In this document: positions 50,465-63,963 of the stretch, piece after piece
Layout of the letters: each line of letters begins with the position of its first letter
How positions within the stretch are numbered: the first letter of the stretch is position 1
Assembly: GCA_030268105.1 (NCBI GenBank)
Contig: BSDZ01000005.1
Span: forward strand, 496,001-560,000
Reading direction: 5' to 3'
Length of the DNA: 64,000 nt
Origin: Volvox africanus
Taxonomy: Eukaryota; Chlorophyta; Chlorophyceae; Chlamydomonadales; Volvocaceae
Notes under the pieces: generated by a model
Told to the model about the DNA's origin: nothing
Database searches by the model: none
Seen by the model: the letters and a program-made list of their open reading frames with translations, nothing else
Made by a program: the position numbers and the translations under genes

Positions 50465-51321
50465 TCACTACTATCCCTTCGGAAGCTGTACTGCACAAAA
50501 ATCCAGCAAATTCGCTAACTGGCTAGCCATCCCGAGTCTGTGCAACGATTTTTACCAGCCATGGCTTTATTTTACTGTACACGTACTTGCTCAGCTCCTC
50601 AGGAGCTGGGAGCACTGAATTCAGCGTCTAAGGTTAATGAGGACCTGTAGTCTCAATCGTAACTTATCCATCATATACTGAGCCCACTGAGGATCTATCG
50701 CAACGAATAAACGTAATTCCCGGTGACGCCGTCGGCTTACAATGGCGTTCGTTAGTCGTTGGTTACTTGGTTTTACACATTTGAGTTGGGAGATGATTAG
50801 CGCACATTAATGCGTAGCCAACGACATACAGGCACTATATGTACAATGGTTCTTGCTCAGTTTGTCAATAGTCGGTGGCCGCATTTCCTCCGTGCACCGT
50901 GTGCAACGCATCATCAGCGCCGACGAGCGCCACCGGGACGTAAGGAACGCGAGCGCGCTTGCGCCAATCAGGCTATGTTGTTGGAATCTCTTGATAGTAA
51001 TGTAAGGCTGAGCCATGTTTTCTCTTATTCATCTCTTCCTTTCCGGATTTCCAATTACCAACCCTTTGACGCAAAGACGTTTTTTTAAATCCCAGGAACA
51101 TAGCATCAGGTTCAAAGTTCTAAAAGAAGTTCAACTTGTGGCCGTTGTGGAACTTATCCTCGCAAACGCAGCGGCCGGTAAGAACATCCTGCGCTTCTGC
51201 CATACCGAGATAACCACCTAGCTAAGACGGTTTCGTGCACAGCGGAACTGACTCGTCAGTCTTCCCTTGATAAACACACACACACACACACACTCAAATA
51301 TGTATGGCGCAGAAGATAACG

Positions 51322-54300
51322 ATGTGTCTAAACCATCATTGGTTTCATCTTCATGTTCTTTTCATCGCTTTTGGGTAAGTTATCCCAACCCACCCTCCTG
51401 TCGTCATTGGCCACAGCGAACTTGCTTTGAACCGTGCTCTGCCCGTCGCAACCATGCCTCCAAACGCAATCCTCTTATACTTGAATTCAGATGTTCATCC
51501 TCCAGAGGAAGAGTTGGTTTCCGGACGAGCCCGTGCTCTGGAGCTTTTGCAGCTTGGGGCGGTGTACGTGGGCATTCCCCAAAAGGGTCTAGACCATATC
51601 AACTGGGTCCGCTCCCTTGAGCTGACGGCGCCCACAGCGGCAACAGTGCCCGTAGGCAATTATGTCCGGGTGCACCCCCGGCCGAAGCGCTACCCCGCCT
51701 GCTACTGCTCTGACTGGTGCGTCGGGTTTGCTGGATGGGTGGATGGCACCACTGGGTGAGTGGAGGGGCCATGGTAGAGGGAAAGAATGTATGAAGGGTA
51801 GAAGGGATGGCAGGAGAAAGTTAAAGGATGAATGGTATAGGCAAGGGCAGGTAGAGTGGTAACCGGAGTAATGCCAGTGGTTGACCAGTGGATAATTGCC
51901 TTCAGTCAGCCATGGCGGCGATGAAATCAATGCAAGTCATTGAGATGGGGTGACTTTGCCCCGTCCATATCGAAAGCAAACGTCATTAGACAAGCTAGCG
52001 GAAGACGTGGCAGGAGACGGGTGGCGGGAGACAGGAGTTCAGAGGCGCGGGATTTCAAAACCCCCAAACTTCTGTTACCCCTGAAGTTCACCAAATTCAT
52101 ACATTATAGTGGATCGAAATTTGAACGATTGGTTCTCAACAGGTTTGGACAAGTTCTTTGCCGGCACTGTTACCTCCGCAAAATTGCAGGCCGAGCCGTG
52201 TACTGTTCTGCGATGAGGAGTACGTGGTGGTCAACAAGCCGGCGGGGCTGCCCTGCATGCGCCACGAGAGCAATGCTCTTGAGGAGCTCGCAAGCTGTGT
52301 GGGCAGGGCGCTGGGCCTGAGCGGCCTGGAGGTTGGTGACCAAATTAAATAACATATATTTAGTGTTTTGAAAAAGGAGCGGCCTGGGGTGTCTGTGCAT
52401 ATGGCCTCCTAATCTAATTACAGTGATGGTTTCCTGTACGCTGGGAGTGCGTGCAAAAATCGCAGATAAACTCAGTAATTTTCCTCCATAGGGCCCGCAA
52501 AGGCAAAGCCCTCGGGGTCCGGCGCCCGCTGTAACAACACCACAGCAAAGCCGCCTGTGGTGCAGCGAGATAAACCTCTGACGGGGATCGGATCATGGTT
52601 GGGGATGCATGTCTGTAGTGCGTTGCCGCCTGGCCTGGCAGCCGTGTAGAGCCTCCCTCGCTTCTTCTGCATCCCATTGGCACTTTCTCTTAGCCCCGCC
52701 CATGGCTCCGTCCGTTCCCTGCGCCTCATGGGAAGTCGTTCTCGAGGTGACCCGAAATGCTCCGGGAAAGGACCCATGCGCCCTGGCCGACTTGCCCTCC
52801 TTCGTGTGCCCCTCCTCGGCTCGCCCCCTGCAGGTCTGCCACCGATTGGACCAATGGACCACGGGCATTGTGGTACTCTCCCGCACTAAGGAGGCCAATA
52901 AAGCTTTTAAGCGCTCGCTTCAGGACAGGGAAGCAGGGCTGATCAAGACATATAAGGCGTTGTCGTACAGTCCTGTGCCGTTGGGGCCCCTTGAACACCA
53001 TATGTACGATGGGCCATTCAATGAGGGCGCACCGGTGCTGGGCGGCGGCAACCTCCGGCCTCGAGGCCCTCGACTGTTGAGCCGTACGGCACATAACCGC
53101 TGGCGAGTGTGTCTGTTGGATGTTAAAGAATGTCGGGTAAGCTTCTAACTACCGTGGACTCATTTTCCTCGCAACACCCTTCTGGGACGTCACAGCCTCG
53201 TCAAAAAATCGTCATGCAACCACTGACCACTGTCACAGTTATTGTTAGCTCCCGTCCGCGCTGGGAGTCCGTACATGGCCCGGGGAGTGCCAGTGTCCTC
53301 CTTTCCTTTCAGCAGTACGTCCACCCACACCTCTACTTCCCCGAGCCCACTGTTTCAACCTCTTGGCATTTTCCCACTTGCTGCTGTCCCCCTGGTATCG
53401 GCTCTTAACGCCAATTTCGGCCACCGTAGCTCTGGCTTCCCGTGACCCATCGGCCCATGGTCGCTCTGCCCACATACAGGAGCACGCAGGGGCATGGGCG
53501 TGGTACGAACGGCACTTCGCTGGAGGCATGCAAGACGCAGCTCTCTGCCCCGAAACTTTGGCCAAGAGCATTTCTCTCCGAAACCGGAGGGATCTGGAGG
53601 AGGACCGAAAAGAGAATCCAGGTCAACTCCAGGTAGCCTCTTCTTTCACATCCGCCTTGCAGGCCTCACAGCAGCAACAGAAGCAGCAGCAGCAGGTCCA
53701 ACACCTAGATCGTTTGCAACCGAACGGGGACATGGATCTGACGGTGCCGTACGCACCACAGGAGCAAGCTAATGGGTCAGGCATGGTTTCGATAAGCCCA
53801 GCAATCCCCGGCTCAACACTTTCGGCGCTGGCAGCAGCAACAGTGGTGGCTGCAACGGCCGCCGGTGCCGTGACAACAGACGGGCGCCCTGTTGCTCCGC
53901 TGCGGCTGTATGAGAGCATCATCGACCTGCACACGGGTCGTACGCACCAAATTCGCGCGCAGCTGGCCTCGATCTGTTGTCCTCTGGTCGGTGACGTCAT
54001 GTACGCTCCCATATCAGTGAGTTTAGCGGAAGCTGAACCTGGTAAAGAAAGCATCGCGAATGTTCTGGCACAGTAACCCTCAAGCATGGTGCGTGCATCA
54101 GAAAGACTGCAAATGCTTCGTTGAAGAGATTGCTCGGGTGTATGAAAGCAAGGAAGCCTACTCTGTGCTTTTCAGTGTGCAAAGAGAGAGCGTATGTGTA
54201 ATTCATGCTTATAATCGCTTACCTGCTCCCTATATAATACCTGCATTCAACACCTCAGCTCCATTCCAGCGCTGAAAGATTGCTCTCTTGCCTCCATTTG

Positions 54301-54491
54301 GGTTGCCATTGACCCACATCGACCCTCATCAGGGCTACCTGGTGGGTGACTCCGGGGTCGTGGAGGATCCGGAGATGGTCTCACTCATGGAGCAGTTGCC
54401 CATGCTGGACCGCCACATCGGGCTTCACGCCTGGAGGCTGAGCTGGAGAGGACGGACCTTCACGGCGCCGCCAGAATGGGGCGACGATTAG
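51322..54491 (+). CDS. RluA-family RNA pseudouridine synthase
   Basis: Six exons in phase: 51322-51374, 51417-51716, 52190-52331, 52834-53136, 53480-54016 and 54333-54491, giving about 497 residues. The N-terminal part (VRVHPRPKRYPACYCSDW) leads into RVLFCDEEYVVVNKPAGLP, the usual start of the catalytic domain. Exon 4 opens CHRLDQWTTGIVVLSRT, with the catalytic Asp at about residue 171 in HRLD. Exon 5 carries a Gln/Ala-rich insertion and then LHTGRTHQIRAQLAS, the conserved H-x-IR-QL motif. Exon 6 ends with GLHAWRL and a stop. The enzyme isomerises uridine in rRNA or tRNA. The start ATG and small first exon are chosen by phase and are the weakest part. The exon 2 donor at 51716 was preferred over the stronger gtgagt at 51756 because it joins SDW directly to the RVLFCDEEY strand, as in the family. 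Confidence 0.88.
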
Positions 54492-55825
54492 GTTGCCTTC
54501 AGATTGGGAGTGAGAGGCTGGTGCTAGTGGGTAATCTTAAATTGCGTTTCCGAAAGGGCGAAAAGGGAAGACGGAGTGGAGAGGGGGAGATCTGTACTTG
54601 TTCGCCTCCGCGCTGGTCGTTTGAAGGGTGCAGGGAATTGGGGCGATGAATGGGAACATCAGTAATGGGGACAGACGGACGAATAGGGGCGGAGTGTCAG
54701 GGAGGGCGGGGTGTGAGTGGGTGGTGGGTGCGAGGGTGATGAGGGGAGCACTGGATCTGGGATCGGTTATGGGTTAGCCGTTTTACATGCTGGCTGGATC
54801 CACGCTGCTCTCAGTGGGATGACTGATTGGATGCGTTGCATGGAGGCGGCGGGAATCAACATGAACATGATCGGGAAGTTCAGGTTGTTTTCAGAACGGT
54901 TTGTTGGTCGTTGGAAGTGTATTGGAATTTGGCTGTGGGTTTGGTGATCATTTGATGGATACATTCGTGGGATGGTCTATAGGGTCCGGTAGCTCCCTGG
55001 TAGACCGGGAGACCGGGACCGGGCCGAACATTGGAGAGCGCATTCAGTTGCGCTTCGGGAAATGATTACAGCTTACCCTGAGGCCCTGAGGGACTATGAA
55101 CAGCAATTACCTAGCGACTGTAGGGCTATGCGCGGCAAGTTGCTAACCCGTATTGACTTAACGACCTAGTGTGCTGCCGTATAATTATTTGCTTCTCACA
55201 CACATTCCCTTATCAATTTTTAAAAATTGCCGGGGCCCTGCGTGCTGAGGCTCACATTGCAATAATAACTAGTTGTTATAGATGGAAGCCCTAGGCGTCT
55301 TGCACTATGTGCCGACAAGCATTCGCTGCATAAAACGCAAGTAGTGTTTCCATATGTGAAAGCAAGATGCGCCGGTGCTTGTCTCGATATAGGAGGTTAG
55401 AGTTATGGGAACGTCTTAGGTAGACAACCTGCCGTACAGTTATACCTCGAATAGGTCCATCTGACCAACACTTCGGGGATCAGTAAGATAGCTGTCCAGC
55501 TGAAGTTGAACCTGTAGGAAAATACTGGCTTATTTGCTGAACGTGGAACCTGCAGTTGATTTGGCGCTTAACTGGCAATACAACTCAAAACATTTGCCTA
55601 ACTCTGACTCTCTATCTATTCATTAATTTCGATAGAAATTTGGATTCTTACGGCGCACACGTTTTGCAACCATAAATCATCGTCGAGGCCTACTTTCTGC
55701 GGCGTAACGCAAAGGAGCCGTCAACATGAACAGCTGAATCTCGTTGTTTATAAGCTCCCTTCTAGGGGGTCTCATTTCATCTGGCCTGGAACGGTAGCTG
55801 CTGCCGATAAATACGGAGTCTTGGA
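54492..55825. other. Intergenic region
   Basis: About 1.3 kb between two plus-strand genes: the 3' flank of the pseudouridine synthase gene, G-rich at 54530-54760, and an AT-richer stretch towards the hydrolase start. No gene or repeat seen. Confidence 0.4.
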
Positions 55826-58755
55826 ATGGGGCCTTGGGATCGGATTGTGGAGAACATATCATCGAAGCTTGCCTTCTTCCCGCCTCAACCGGCAACATAT
55901 GAAGTCCGCGAGCACCAGGATGGCACGGGAGAGAAGTACATTCAACCTGTAGCTCCGTAAGTAATCAGCTGCAGCTCGATATGTAGTATCGTTCATCGTT
56001 GTCACAATTATAGCTATGATTGGTGGGTCGGTCATGTGCTGTGCACTTAAACCGTTGGATGCAGACTTAGCGTGGAAAGGCCGGCCTGGCTCCTGGCGTT
56101 CCCATCGCTTTTCAAACTTTATGGATGCGCAGATCACACATACATAACTGCATAACCATTCTAAAGTCTCAACAATCCGTCTCTACAATCTCTACAATCC
56201 ATGGTGACTTCACCCGGTCGCTTCTGCAGCGGTAAACGGCCCCCTTTCGACCTTTCCAAGCGTCAGCCCCTAGCCGTCCTTCAAATGCAAGCGTTCCTCA
56301 ACCCATCCACCTAGTGCGGTTTGTCCCACCATTACCCTTGAACCTAGTGCTTGTGAAGCTACTTCGCAGTTTGTCTCCCTTTTTCAGGTCTCGTTTATTC
56401 GTCTTCCTTCCTCCCTTTCCTGCCTTCCCCTTTCTCCCGTCCCCGTCACCATGCTCCCATCAACAACATGACCTGCAATGGCTCTGCAGTGACGTGCCGA
56501 AGGTGCTGTCCTGCAAGGTGCGCGTCATACCTGTCTCGCCGCTGAAGCGCGGTGGCGGCGGGACCCAGGTTGTCACAGCCTTCTTTCGGCACGCCGAAAA
56601 CAGTTCTAAGACTGGAAACGCGGGCGCCGGCGGGCAGTCCGCCCAGCAGCGGTTGACCATCCTCTACAGCCACGGCAATGCTGTGGACCTCGGACACATG
56701 TTGCCCGTCTACAGGTACGTTGCGCTAATATTTAGCCCTTTTTGCCCTTTCCCTGGACCGGAACAACGGCCCATCCAGCTTCATATAGGCACTGGTAGCT
56801 CGTCCAAAGATACAGGTTTCGGAAAGCGAGGAACGTGCTTTTAAAAAAGGACAATAGAGGATGGCACGATGCGGTCCGACGCAAAGAAAAGAAGCGGGAT
56901 ATGATTCTTGCTGGATGGACTTGGGCTAGGGAAGCAGTGGCGGGGGTTATCACGCTATGACGGAGTTGTGGCGCATGGCCCAATCCAAGGCTTCGGCGTT
57001 GAGAGGGACCTAGCATGTAGGCAGCACGTCCAGCCGGACGAAGGACGTGTTTGGGTGTCTTGAATTGTGCTGGTAGCAGAGTGCTAACTTTGACTGCCCC
57101 TGCAACATGTCAACCATCCAAAAACCAACCGTCTGCTAAATACCTGTGGTGTTGCGACCACCTGACGCGTCAGGGACCTTGCACGTGTCCTGCGAGTCAA
57201 CGTCATGGGGTACGACTACAGTGGATACGGTTGCAGCACAGGGACACCGACTGTCAACAACACCCTTGCGGACATCACGGCCGTGTTACGCTGCTTGCAA
57301 GACGTGTATGGCGTCCCGCCGAATCGCGTCGTACTATACGGCCAGAGCGTGGGCAGTGGGCCGTCATGCTACCTAGGCTCGGAGGAACCGGATCTGGCGG
57401 GCGTGGTGCTTCACTCACCGCTGCTCAGCGGTGTGCGAGTGCTTAAGCCCCATGTCCGCTGGTGGCCTGCATGGGCTGACGTTTACCCCAACCACACGCT
57501 GGCGCCCAAAATTAAGGCGCCGGTGTTGGTAATGCATGTGAGAAGAAGATTCCGGCTTAAGTACAGGGAAGGAACCAGGTCGGGGTAAGCCTAGGTTTGA
57601 AGCCGGTTTAAGTCCGAGGGAGCATTCCAGGGAACAAGGATAACAAGGCAAGGGATTTTGGAGGGATGGTCAAAACCATAAAGTTTATGTGGGTTGAAGG
57701 GGTGGCAAACACCTCCTGGCGGACCTGAGGCGGTTTGGGTGGGTCGGCACGGGACGGCAAGGCGCTGGCAAAGAGAAGTGATATGCACTACCTTTGTAGC
57801 ACACACCATGACCGATGAAGGCAGAAAGCTATTGTGAGTTTGCCTGGAGCGGCTGGTTTATGTGCCTGGCTTATACGCCTGACAAGGCGCGGGTGACAGG
57901 ACTGTGTTGTGGCGGTTCGGGATGAAGTTTTGTCTGTCTGTCTGTCGAAACGCTGTTCCTTCTGCTGCGGTTGCTCTGCTCATCCGTACACTCCGCGCTG
58001 CATTCAGGGCACTGAGGACGAGGTGATCCACATCTCCTGCGGAAAACGCCTGCTGGAATTGTGTCCTAACAAGGCAACCCCGTTGTGGGCGCGGGGATTC
58101 GGGCATCAGGTAAGCACAGCTGGGACATGTGCATGCTCGAGCCAAGGAGGGCATAGGAGGCCGAATAGATGAGACCCTGTACTGTTGTTAAGACAAAAAT
58201 ACTAACCGTATTGGGACTGGTTGCAAGTCTGTGGTAGGTTTCTCGGAGAGGGAAGCAATTGATTGTAAACCTTTCCGTGTCTTTTCGGGAGGGAAGGGAA
58301 AATACCTCGCAGTCATCGTGCCAGGACTCCGTCATTGCCCACGCCTCTGCCAGCAAGGCCTTACATAGGTAGGTAGGTACTGTACAACTCCTGACCCACA
58401 GTATGCTAGCAGACCGACCTGGCTCGCCTTCGTCGCCCACGTGTCCGTCCGTTTGCACTCCCTTCAGTTCGCGGAGCGGGGGGGGGAGAGGGGCCAGGTT
58501 CCCGTCTTACACATAAAATACTTGCATTATCTGATACTGTCATATTTGTTCTCTATTTCTCTGCTGACTCGTTCTGTTGCGTCTTCCTATTTCTACCTGT
58601 TGTATGTGGTTTATGGTCCTCAGGATCTGGAGCAGTGCTCTGAGTATGAACCCACGTTGCGAGCCTTCCTTGCCAAAGTTGGGAAGCCGCAACCGGCACA
58701 GCAGCAGCAGAAGCCGCAAACACAATCGCTGCAGTATCAACAGCCTCAACGATAA
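55826..58755 (+). CDS. ABHD17-like: Alpha/beta hydrolase of the ABHD17 (depalmitoylase-like) family
   Basis: Five exons in phase: 55826-55956, 56490-56714, 57174-57537, 58008-58109 and 58624-58755, giving 317 residues, near family length. The ATG at 55826 opens MGPWDRIVENISSKLAFFPP, matching the conserved N-terminal A-FFPP-P-Y motif. Core motifs follow: LYSHGNAVDLG; MGYDYSGYG; the nucleophile elbow YGQSVGSGP (Ser ~177); HGTEDEV (acid Asp ~244); and WARGFGH (His ~273). The triad is therefore complete. The tail is Gln-rich. Animal ABHD17 proteins remove palmitate from membrane proteins through a Cys-rich, palmitoylated N-terminus. Here that Cys cluster is absent, as I recall for plant relatives, though the MG start could allow myristoylation. 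Substrate and location are inference. Confidence 0.93.
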
Positions 58756-61700
58756 CAGTCTTCACACAGTTATCTATGCTATAAGGGTCTCATCAGCGGA
58801 TCTATCGCCCTGTCCCAGATGTTGTGAAGGCGCTGCAGCGCATCTTCGTGGTGGTTGCCGCTGTCAAAATACAGTACCCTTGCGGCGCAGGTTCGGGATT
58901 GCTGAGAGAAGGTTCGCATTCTTCTGTCCTGTAGAAATGAATACACCGAGGTTACTGCGGATCATGGATTCGGGATATGTCGATTGGTGTGTGTCTAAAC
59001 ATGAAAGTATATGGGTTCAGTTCTCCGCAAAAGCAGCGATGTGGGGATGGGGAAAGGCAGGCGCGTGGTAGCTGTAGTGTTCAGGTTTCAGGCACGGGAT
59101 GCTTCTAGAGGGTAAGCATTTCGGAGGTTACGATGACGCAGCACCTATTGGGATGTCGATCCCCCTTGCCGGGCACTAACGGGTCAGCGACGTGCGGAGC
59201 TGCCGTTTGGCTGAATCAGCAATATCAGCAGGGGTTGAGTGGGGATGGCTCCTAAGCACGGTGGAGTGTTTTAGGATGAATACTGCAGGACAGAGAAATA
59301 CGCGAACGTACCCACAGGATCTGATACATCATGGACGTCAAATGTATAGTGTGGTTTGTCAACGCACGCTTTGGCAAGGGTTTGCATTCGAGGGTCATTG
59401 GCCAGGTGGGTCAAATAGGATAAGGGAAATGCTGGGCTGTGGAAAAGAGGTGTCTGATGCTTCAGGTGGTGAGGATTCGGGGAGGGCCCCGATGTGGCAA
59501 AGTGTCTGCAGAGATTTAAATGGATTTGCTGTCTTTGTTCAGTATTTCAGAAGTGGGCGCAAGAGCGGAGTATGTTTGGACAGGACTTGATGGCGCACGA
59601 TAACCATGTGGATATTGAAGGATAATATTGCATATATATCTCAAATCCATTTCCTTGGCGAAATAGGACATCTGTACCGATGTACGCTCGCGTTTGTCGG
59701 CGTCTAAGCGGTGGTGGTCGTGGCTGTGATGATTGAGGTGTGTTCTGGGTTTTTTCGGGTGCAGGAAGTTTTTATACTATAAGGTATCCATCTGGGTCGG
59801 GTGATGATGCGTGATGAAAAAGCCTGAATTCTAATTTCTCAGTCATGGCTCTGACCTTGCGTCATGACTGTCAAAGCCAGCCGGATGTGGTGGCTGGCGA
59901 TATAAAGGGGTTCAGCCCACAGGACTTGTGCAGTCTCCATCAGCTGGAAAACATCGAAGGCACCATTGTGCTGCTAACATGAAGGAGGAGGGGGCTTAAA
60001 TGGTAAAAACCCGCATGATGTGGAGGGACAAGGCCAAGCAAACTGCGCTGTAGGAAGGTGAATGGAGGGGCGATGCAAGGTTTTTTTGTGTACATAGCAT
60101 GCTTGCTCTCAACGGGATCCAGCCATTGCCCATCGTGTTGCATGCATGGCGTGCATGCGGGTTTGCTGAATACTATGTTGTCGGTGCATGCTGCTTAACC
60201 TCTAGACATCAATAAACTCGTGAGGTTTTGTTCTGCTGAGTCGTTGGGTCCCTGGTGGGCAGGAGATGATGACAAGCGAGTGAATCGTGACCTTCGACAC
60301 AGATCTCGTGATTTACCAGCCGCTAGGCGTGTGTTTGCGCACCTGACAAGGCTACTTCCACACTCCGGACCCATATGGTCACTCTGGAAAGCGTAAGCGG
60401 CAATAAATCGCTTGCCTAATTCGTCCAGCTCGTTACCAAAATATTATTCGCCCCGAGTGGTCTGGCCCCAGACTGGCTGACCCTTCGTACTTTTCCTTCT
60501 CTATGCCTATTGATGACGTTCGGACAGTCAAGATAGTAAAAGCATGGTGAGTTGTTAATTGTTTACCACCTTGAGGTCCGCTGTGGCTGACTGGGTGCTC
60601 TGTTGCTTCTCATACTTTGTGCTTCAAACAGCCTTCAAATACGTGTCCCTGCAATGGCATGCCGTATATATTCCCGACCCCAGCACGGGCCACCATCCCT
60701 TTGCCCCCCCCAGCCCAATGGTATTTACAATATTTCCACTTCCTGCTATTATTATCCAGCGAACTAAAAGCCATTGATACTATGCACGGCCTGTTTTGCA
60801 TTTTGGGTTAGCTCCCTTCGTGCCTTGCGGACCCATGGGTCGCTGGGTGTCACTACTGTTTAGAAGCACCGGTGGTACGTTGGCGGCTGCATGAGGACCA
60901 CGACAACATAATCCAGGCTAGATGTACTCTGCTGCCAACGATCAGTTGCTATGTAACCATGTGCTAAATGGCGATGTTCTCCCGTATGTCCCGACGAGGC
61001 AGACGCTACCACACTGTTACCGGCGCTGGACTACCCACTCGTGCGCTAGCACCGATGATTTGTTTATATATCTTGAATGCATATTTAGTATGCGAAAACC
61101 CCAAAACCGTAATAAATCCGGCATTTAAAGCATTCGGGCGGGGCCAACGGAAGTATGTTGAGTGGTACGATCGCAACGGATTCAAACCCACTGCACGTGT
61201 CCTAACCTCAATCGCACAGTGCTGCTTCTACGTCACCCCACACTGTTAGGAAAGCGAGAGCTCAAGGTTGCGTGTCCAAACCTAGACCCCAACCCTTAAC
61301 CTTAAAACCAAATAAGCTTGTATGTATGTAATATGATTTTTTCGGGGGTCAAGTGGTCGTGGAGCAAGCAAGCAAGATGATTGCGACCTTACCAACAGAC
61401 CTGGCAGCCGCCTCATGTGAGATTGCTGGCCTCCGTGTATGTGGTACCCGCCCTAACACTGACAGAGGGTGCAGTCAGAATGAGAAGGAGGAAAGCAGTA
61501 ATACCGAGGGAACTGTGGGTGCCATTCTTTCCTTCAAACAGGACCATTATGGGTCATGTTGTGATTCGAATTCGATCATTAGTATAGCAGCAATCCGGCA
61601 TAACATCTGGCATCCTGCCAACTTGGCCTCTGATGGGATGTAGGTGCCATCTGTGATGGCGTGCTGATTCCGCGGGGGAGTCCCGGCGGGTGACGTGACA

Positions 61701-61899
61701 CATTGATTATGGTGCCGTCGTATTACGACATCCGCATGCCGTACACTGTTGGTGTAACCGTGCTTAGATAATCAAATGCCTGCTACGGACAAATGTTCGC
61801 ATCGTCTAGTCCGTGCGGGTATTGCTGGTGGTGATCTCGCTCAGGGAAGTCATGCTGATGAATCAGAGGGCCTCATAGCACCTGGCGGTCTGAAGCACA
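58756..61899. other. Gene-poor interval
   Basis: About 3.1 kb after the hydrolase gene. Several open frames of 60-170 codons exist (for example 58577-59071 and 59192-59590), but they lack motifs and splice partners. A plus-strand stretch at about 61400-61540 (with TEGAVRMRRRKAVIPRELW) could be an exon of the right-hand gene, but its boundaries could not be set. Confidence 0.35.
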
Positions 61900-61917
61900 A
61901 AACACAAACACCCGCGC

Positions 61918-63963
61918 CCCCGGCCGTGGGTCCTCTGGCGGCAGAGTCAGGAGGCGGTGGCTGTACGGGTGCTGTACGTGATCCACTCCACACCGGGGAC
62001 CAGGTCCCGCCATGTACTACTGCTAGACATCCCAGGTAAATGTAGGATGGTACGGTGATATAATTAATCTATTGTAATTATCGTGACGTCGGTTGGTTGG
62101 TTGGTCAGTCGGTTGCCCCGTTCTCGCACGCACGCATGCATGCATGCACGTCCGTACATGTGTGCGCAGTCCGTTTCAATCCACTTTTGTACATCTGCTC
62201 TGATACTGTCGTATGACCCGCTTCCATCCCATTCTATGTTTCACGACACAGGATTAGGGTATGGCACCGTACGACAATGTGTACGGCCGCGGTTGTCGCT
62301 GCCTCGTTGGCCCGTTTCCCTGCCGGGCGACTGCGGCGCTTCGTGGTTGTCTGTGAGTCCAGGTTACCTGGGTGGGGCCCAGAGCGGCGAGCAACCTGGC
62401 GGGCAGGTCCAGCATTAAGCATATGTTTCCTCTTTTCGGAAGTTGTCCATAACACGTTTCCTACAGATTTGCGGTTCGGTAATCGCATCACAGGAGGACG
62501 ATGTGCGCTTTTGATTGTGTACGTGTGTGTGTGTGTGATTGTGTGTGTGTGTGTCTGTGTGTGTGTGTGTCTGTGTGTCTGTGTGTGTGTCTGTCTGTGC
62601 TTATGCACAGGGTCGGGTGCGGGCATGAGAGAAAGACAAGGTCAAAGAACCCCGCCTACCTCGCACAGCCCCACACCTTAACTTGCGCTTAAAACACCCA
62701 CTCATGCCGTACGTATGGCGTTTGTCAGGTAACTGGACCGCCTGGACGCAATGATGTCCACATCAAGTACATTACCTCGCTTACTGACGGTGCCGCCACT
62801 GCATCACCCGGCCCCGGCCCCGGCTGATTGTGTGGCAGTGACGCTGGTGGTGCTCACATGCATCCCAGGGCTTCGCGGCAGCCGGCCCCGCCAGTGGATC
62901 CTGTTGTCGTACATCCAGCTGAGCTGCCGGTGGCGTCCCTCCTATCCTGTGTACCGTAGGAACCGTCTCCTACCGCCACCGAAATGGCCCCTGGTGGCGG
63001 TGCCGCCTGCACCACTGCCGGAGACAGCGGTGGCGGTGGCGGTTTAGCGGGCTCACTGCATGACTCCTCGCGGCCAGTTCTGGTGCGAGGGCTGCCGCTA
63101 CGGCGTCGAAGCCCCCCGCCAGAGAGCTTTCAGCGGCGGCAGCAGCAGCAGTAACTGTCTTACGGGGAGCTACAGCCGCTGTCCCACGGGCCGTGGGCGG
63201 TGAGTAGGAAGGCGCGCGCAGAGGCGGTGCTATGAAGTATAAATATGGATGTGCCCTTGAGGTTATACCACGTGCCCGTAGATTGCGGTATTTTGTTTCC
63301 GTGTCGTATTGTGCTTCCATTAAGGTTGGAAAGGTTGCGTGTAACCGAAATCCTGTTCCCCCCTAAAGGAACCACAGAATTCCAAGAAACTTACACTATA
63401 TAGAAACACACACACACACATATACATATACATATGTGTGTGTGTGTCCGTGATTTTGTGTGTGTATTTATGATGGGGCGAGAGGGGCTTTACACGCGTT
63501 TGTCTCCAGGGAGCGGGCGAAAATGTTTCGTACGGGACAATCAAAGCTTGGTGGGCACCGCAGGCCCGGTTTGTGGACACTGTGTCTCATAGTCCGGCTT
63601 GCCAGGTGTCGGGGTCGGGGTAAGGGTCGGGGAGGAAATGGGGTGTGATGTTTGGGAACCGCTCCGCTCCATCACCGCCGCATAAGCCTTAATGAAAGTC
63701 CGGGCCAACTGATCGTATCCACACACTCACTCAGGCTTCAGACGGCGGCGGCACTGGCTCCGGCTTTCAGTTCAATGTGGCTGCCAGGCCGGGGTGAACA
63801 GACAGGATCCTCACAGACCCATGGTCCTGTAGTGGGAAGCACTGGCGTGGACAACACCAGCTGCTGCGGTTGTGGTGGCGTGGCGGTGGTGGCAACAGAT
63901 ATATTGTATAAAGGGCAAAAGGTTGAGGGGGAGGACTCTTCAGGAGGACCAGCGACTGGCTGA
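61918..63963 (+). CDS. Unidentified multi-exon gene(s), partial model
   Basis: Several stretches look like exons but the chain is not closed. One (about 61918-62036) reads SQEAVAVRVLYVIHSTPG and HVLLLDIPG before a gtaaat donor. A second (62252-62353) lies between a cag acceptor and a gtgagt donor. Others are around 62730-62950 and 63040-63199 (strong gtgagt donor). The clearest is 63510-63619, which reads GAGENVSYGTIKAWWAPQAR and FVDTVSHSPAC before a donor, with a phase-compatible exon from 63735 to a TGA at 63963. In several of these, more than one frame is open, so the product is not known. A GT-rich microsatellite interrupts the region at about 62521-62600. The family is unrecognised. Confidence 0.3.
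62521..62600. repeat. (GT)n microsatellite
   Basis: A run of gt dinucleotides with occasional ct and at interruptions, about 80 bp. Cys/Val-repeat open frames here are artefacts. Confidence 0.95.
63408..63447. repeat. (CA)n-(GT)n inverted repeat
   Basis: Arms acacacacacacatat (63408-63423) and its exact reverse complement (63432-63447) flank an 8-nt loop, so the two microsatellite halves can form a hairpin. Confidence 0.85.

Larger units (their letters stand above)
48198..51321. other. Divergent intergenic region with simple repeats
   Basis: About 3.1 kb between the divergently transcribed EGY-like (-) and RluA-like (+) genes. It contains a 13-bp-type tandem (agcttgagccc units near 49256-49285), an 18-bp AT palindrome at 49386-49403, CA runs near 49548-49566 and 51276-51293, and an unassigned minus-strand open frame (listed separately). 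Confidence 0.45.
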
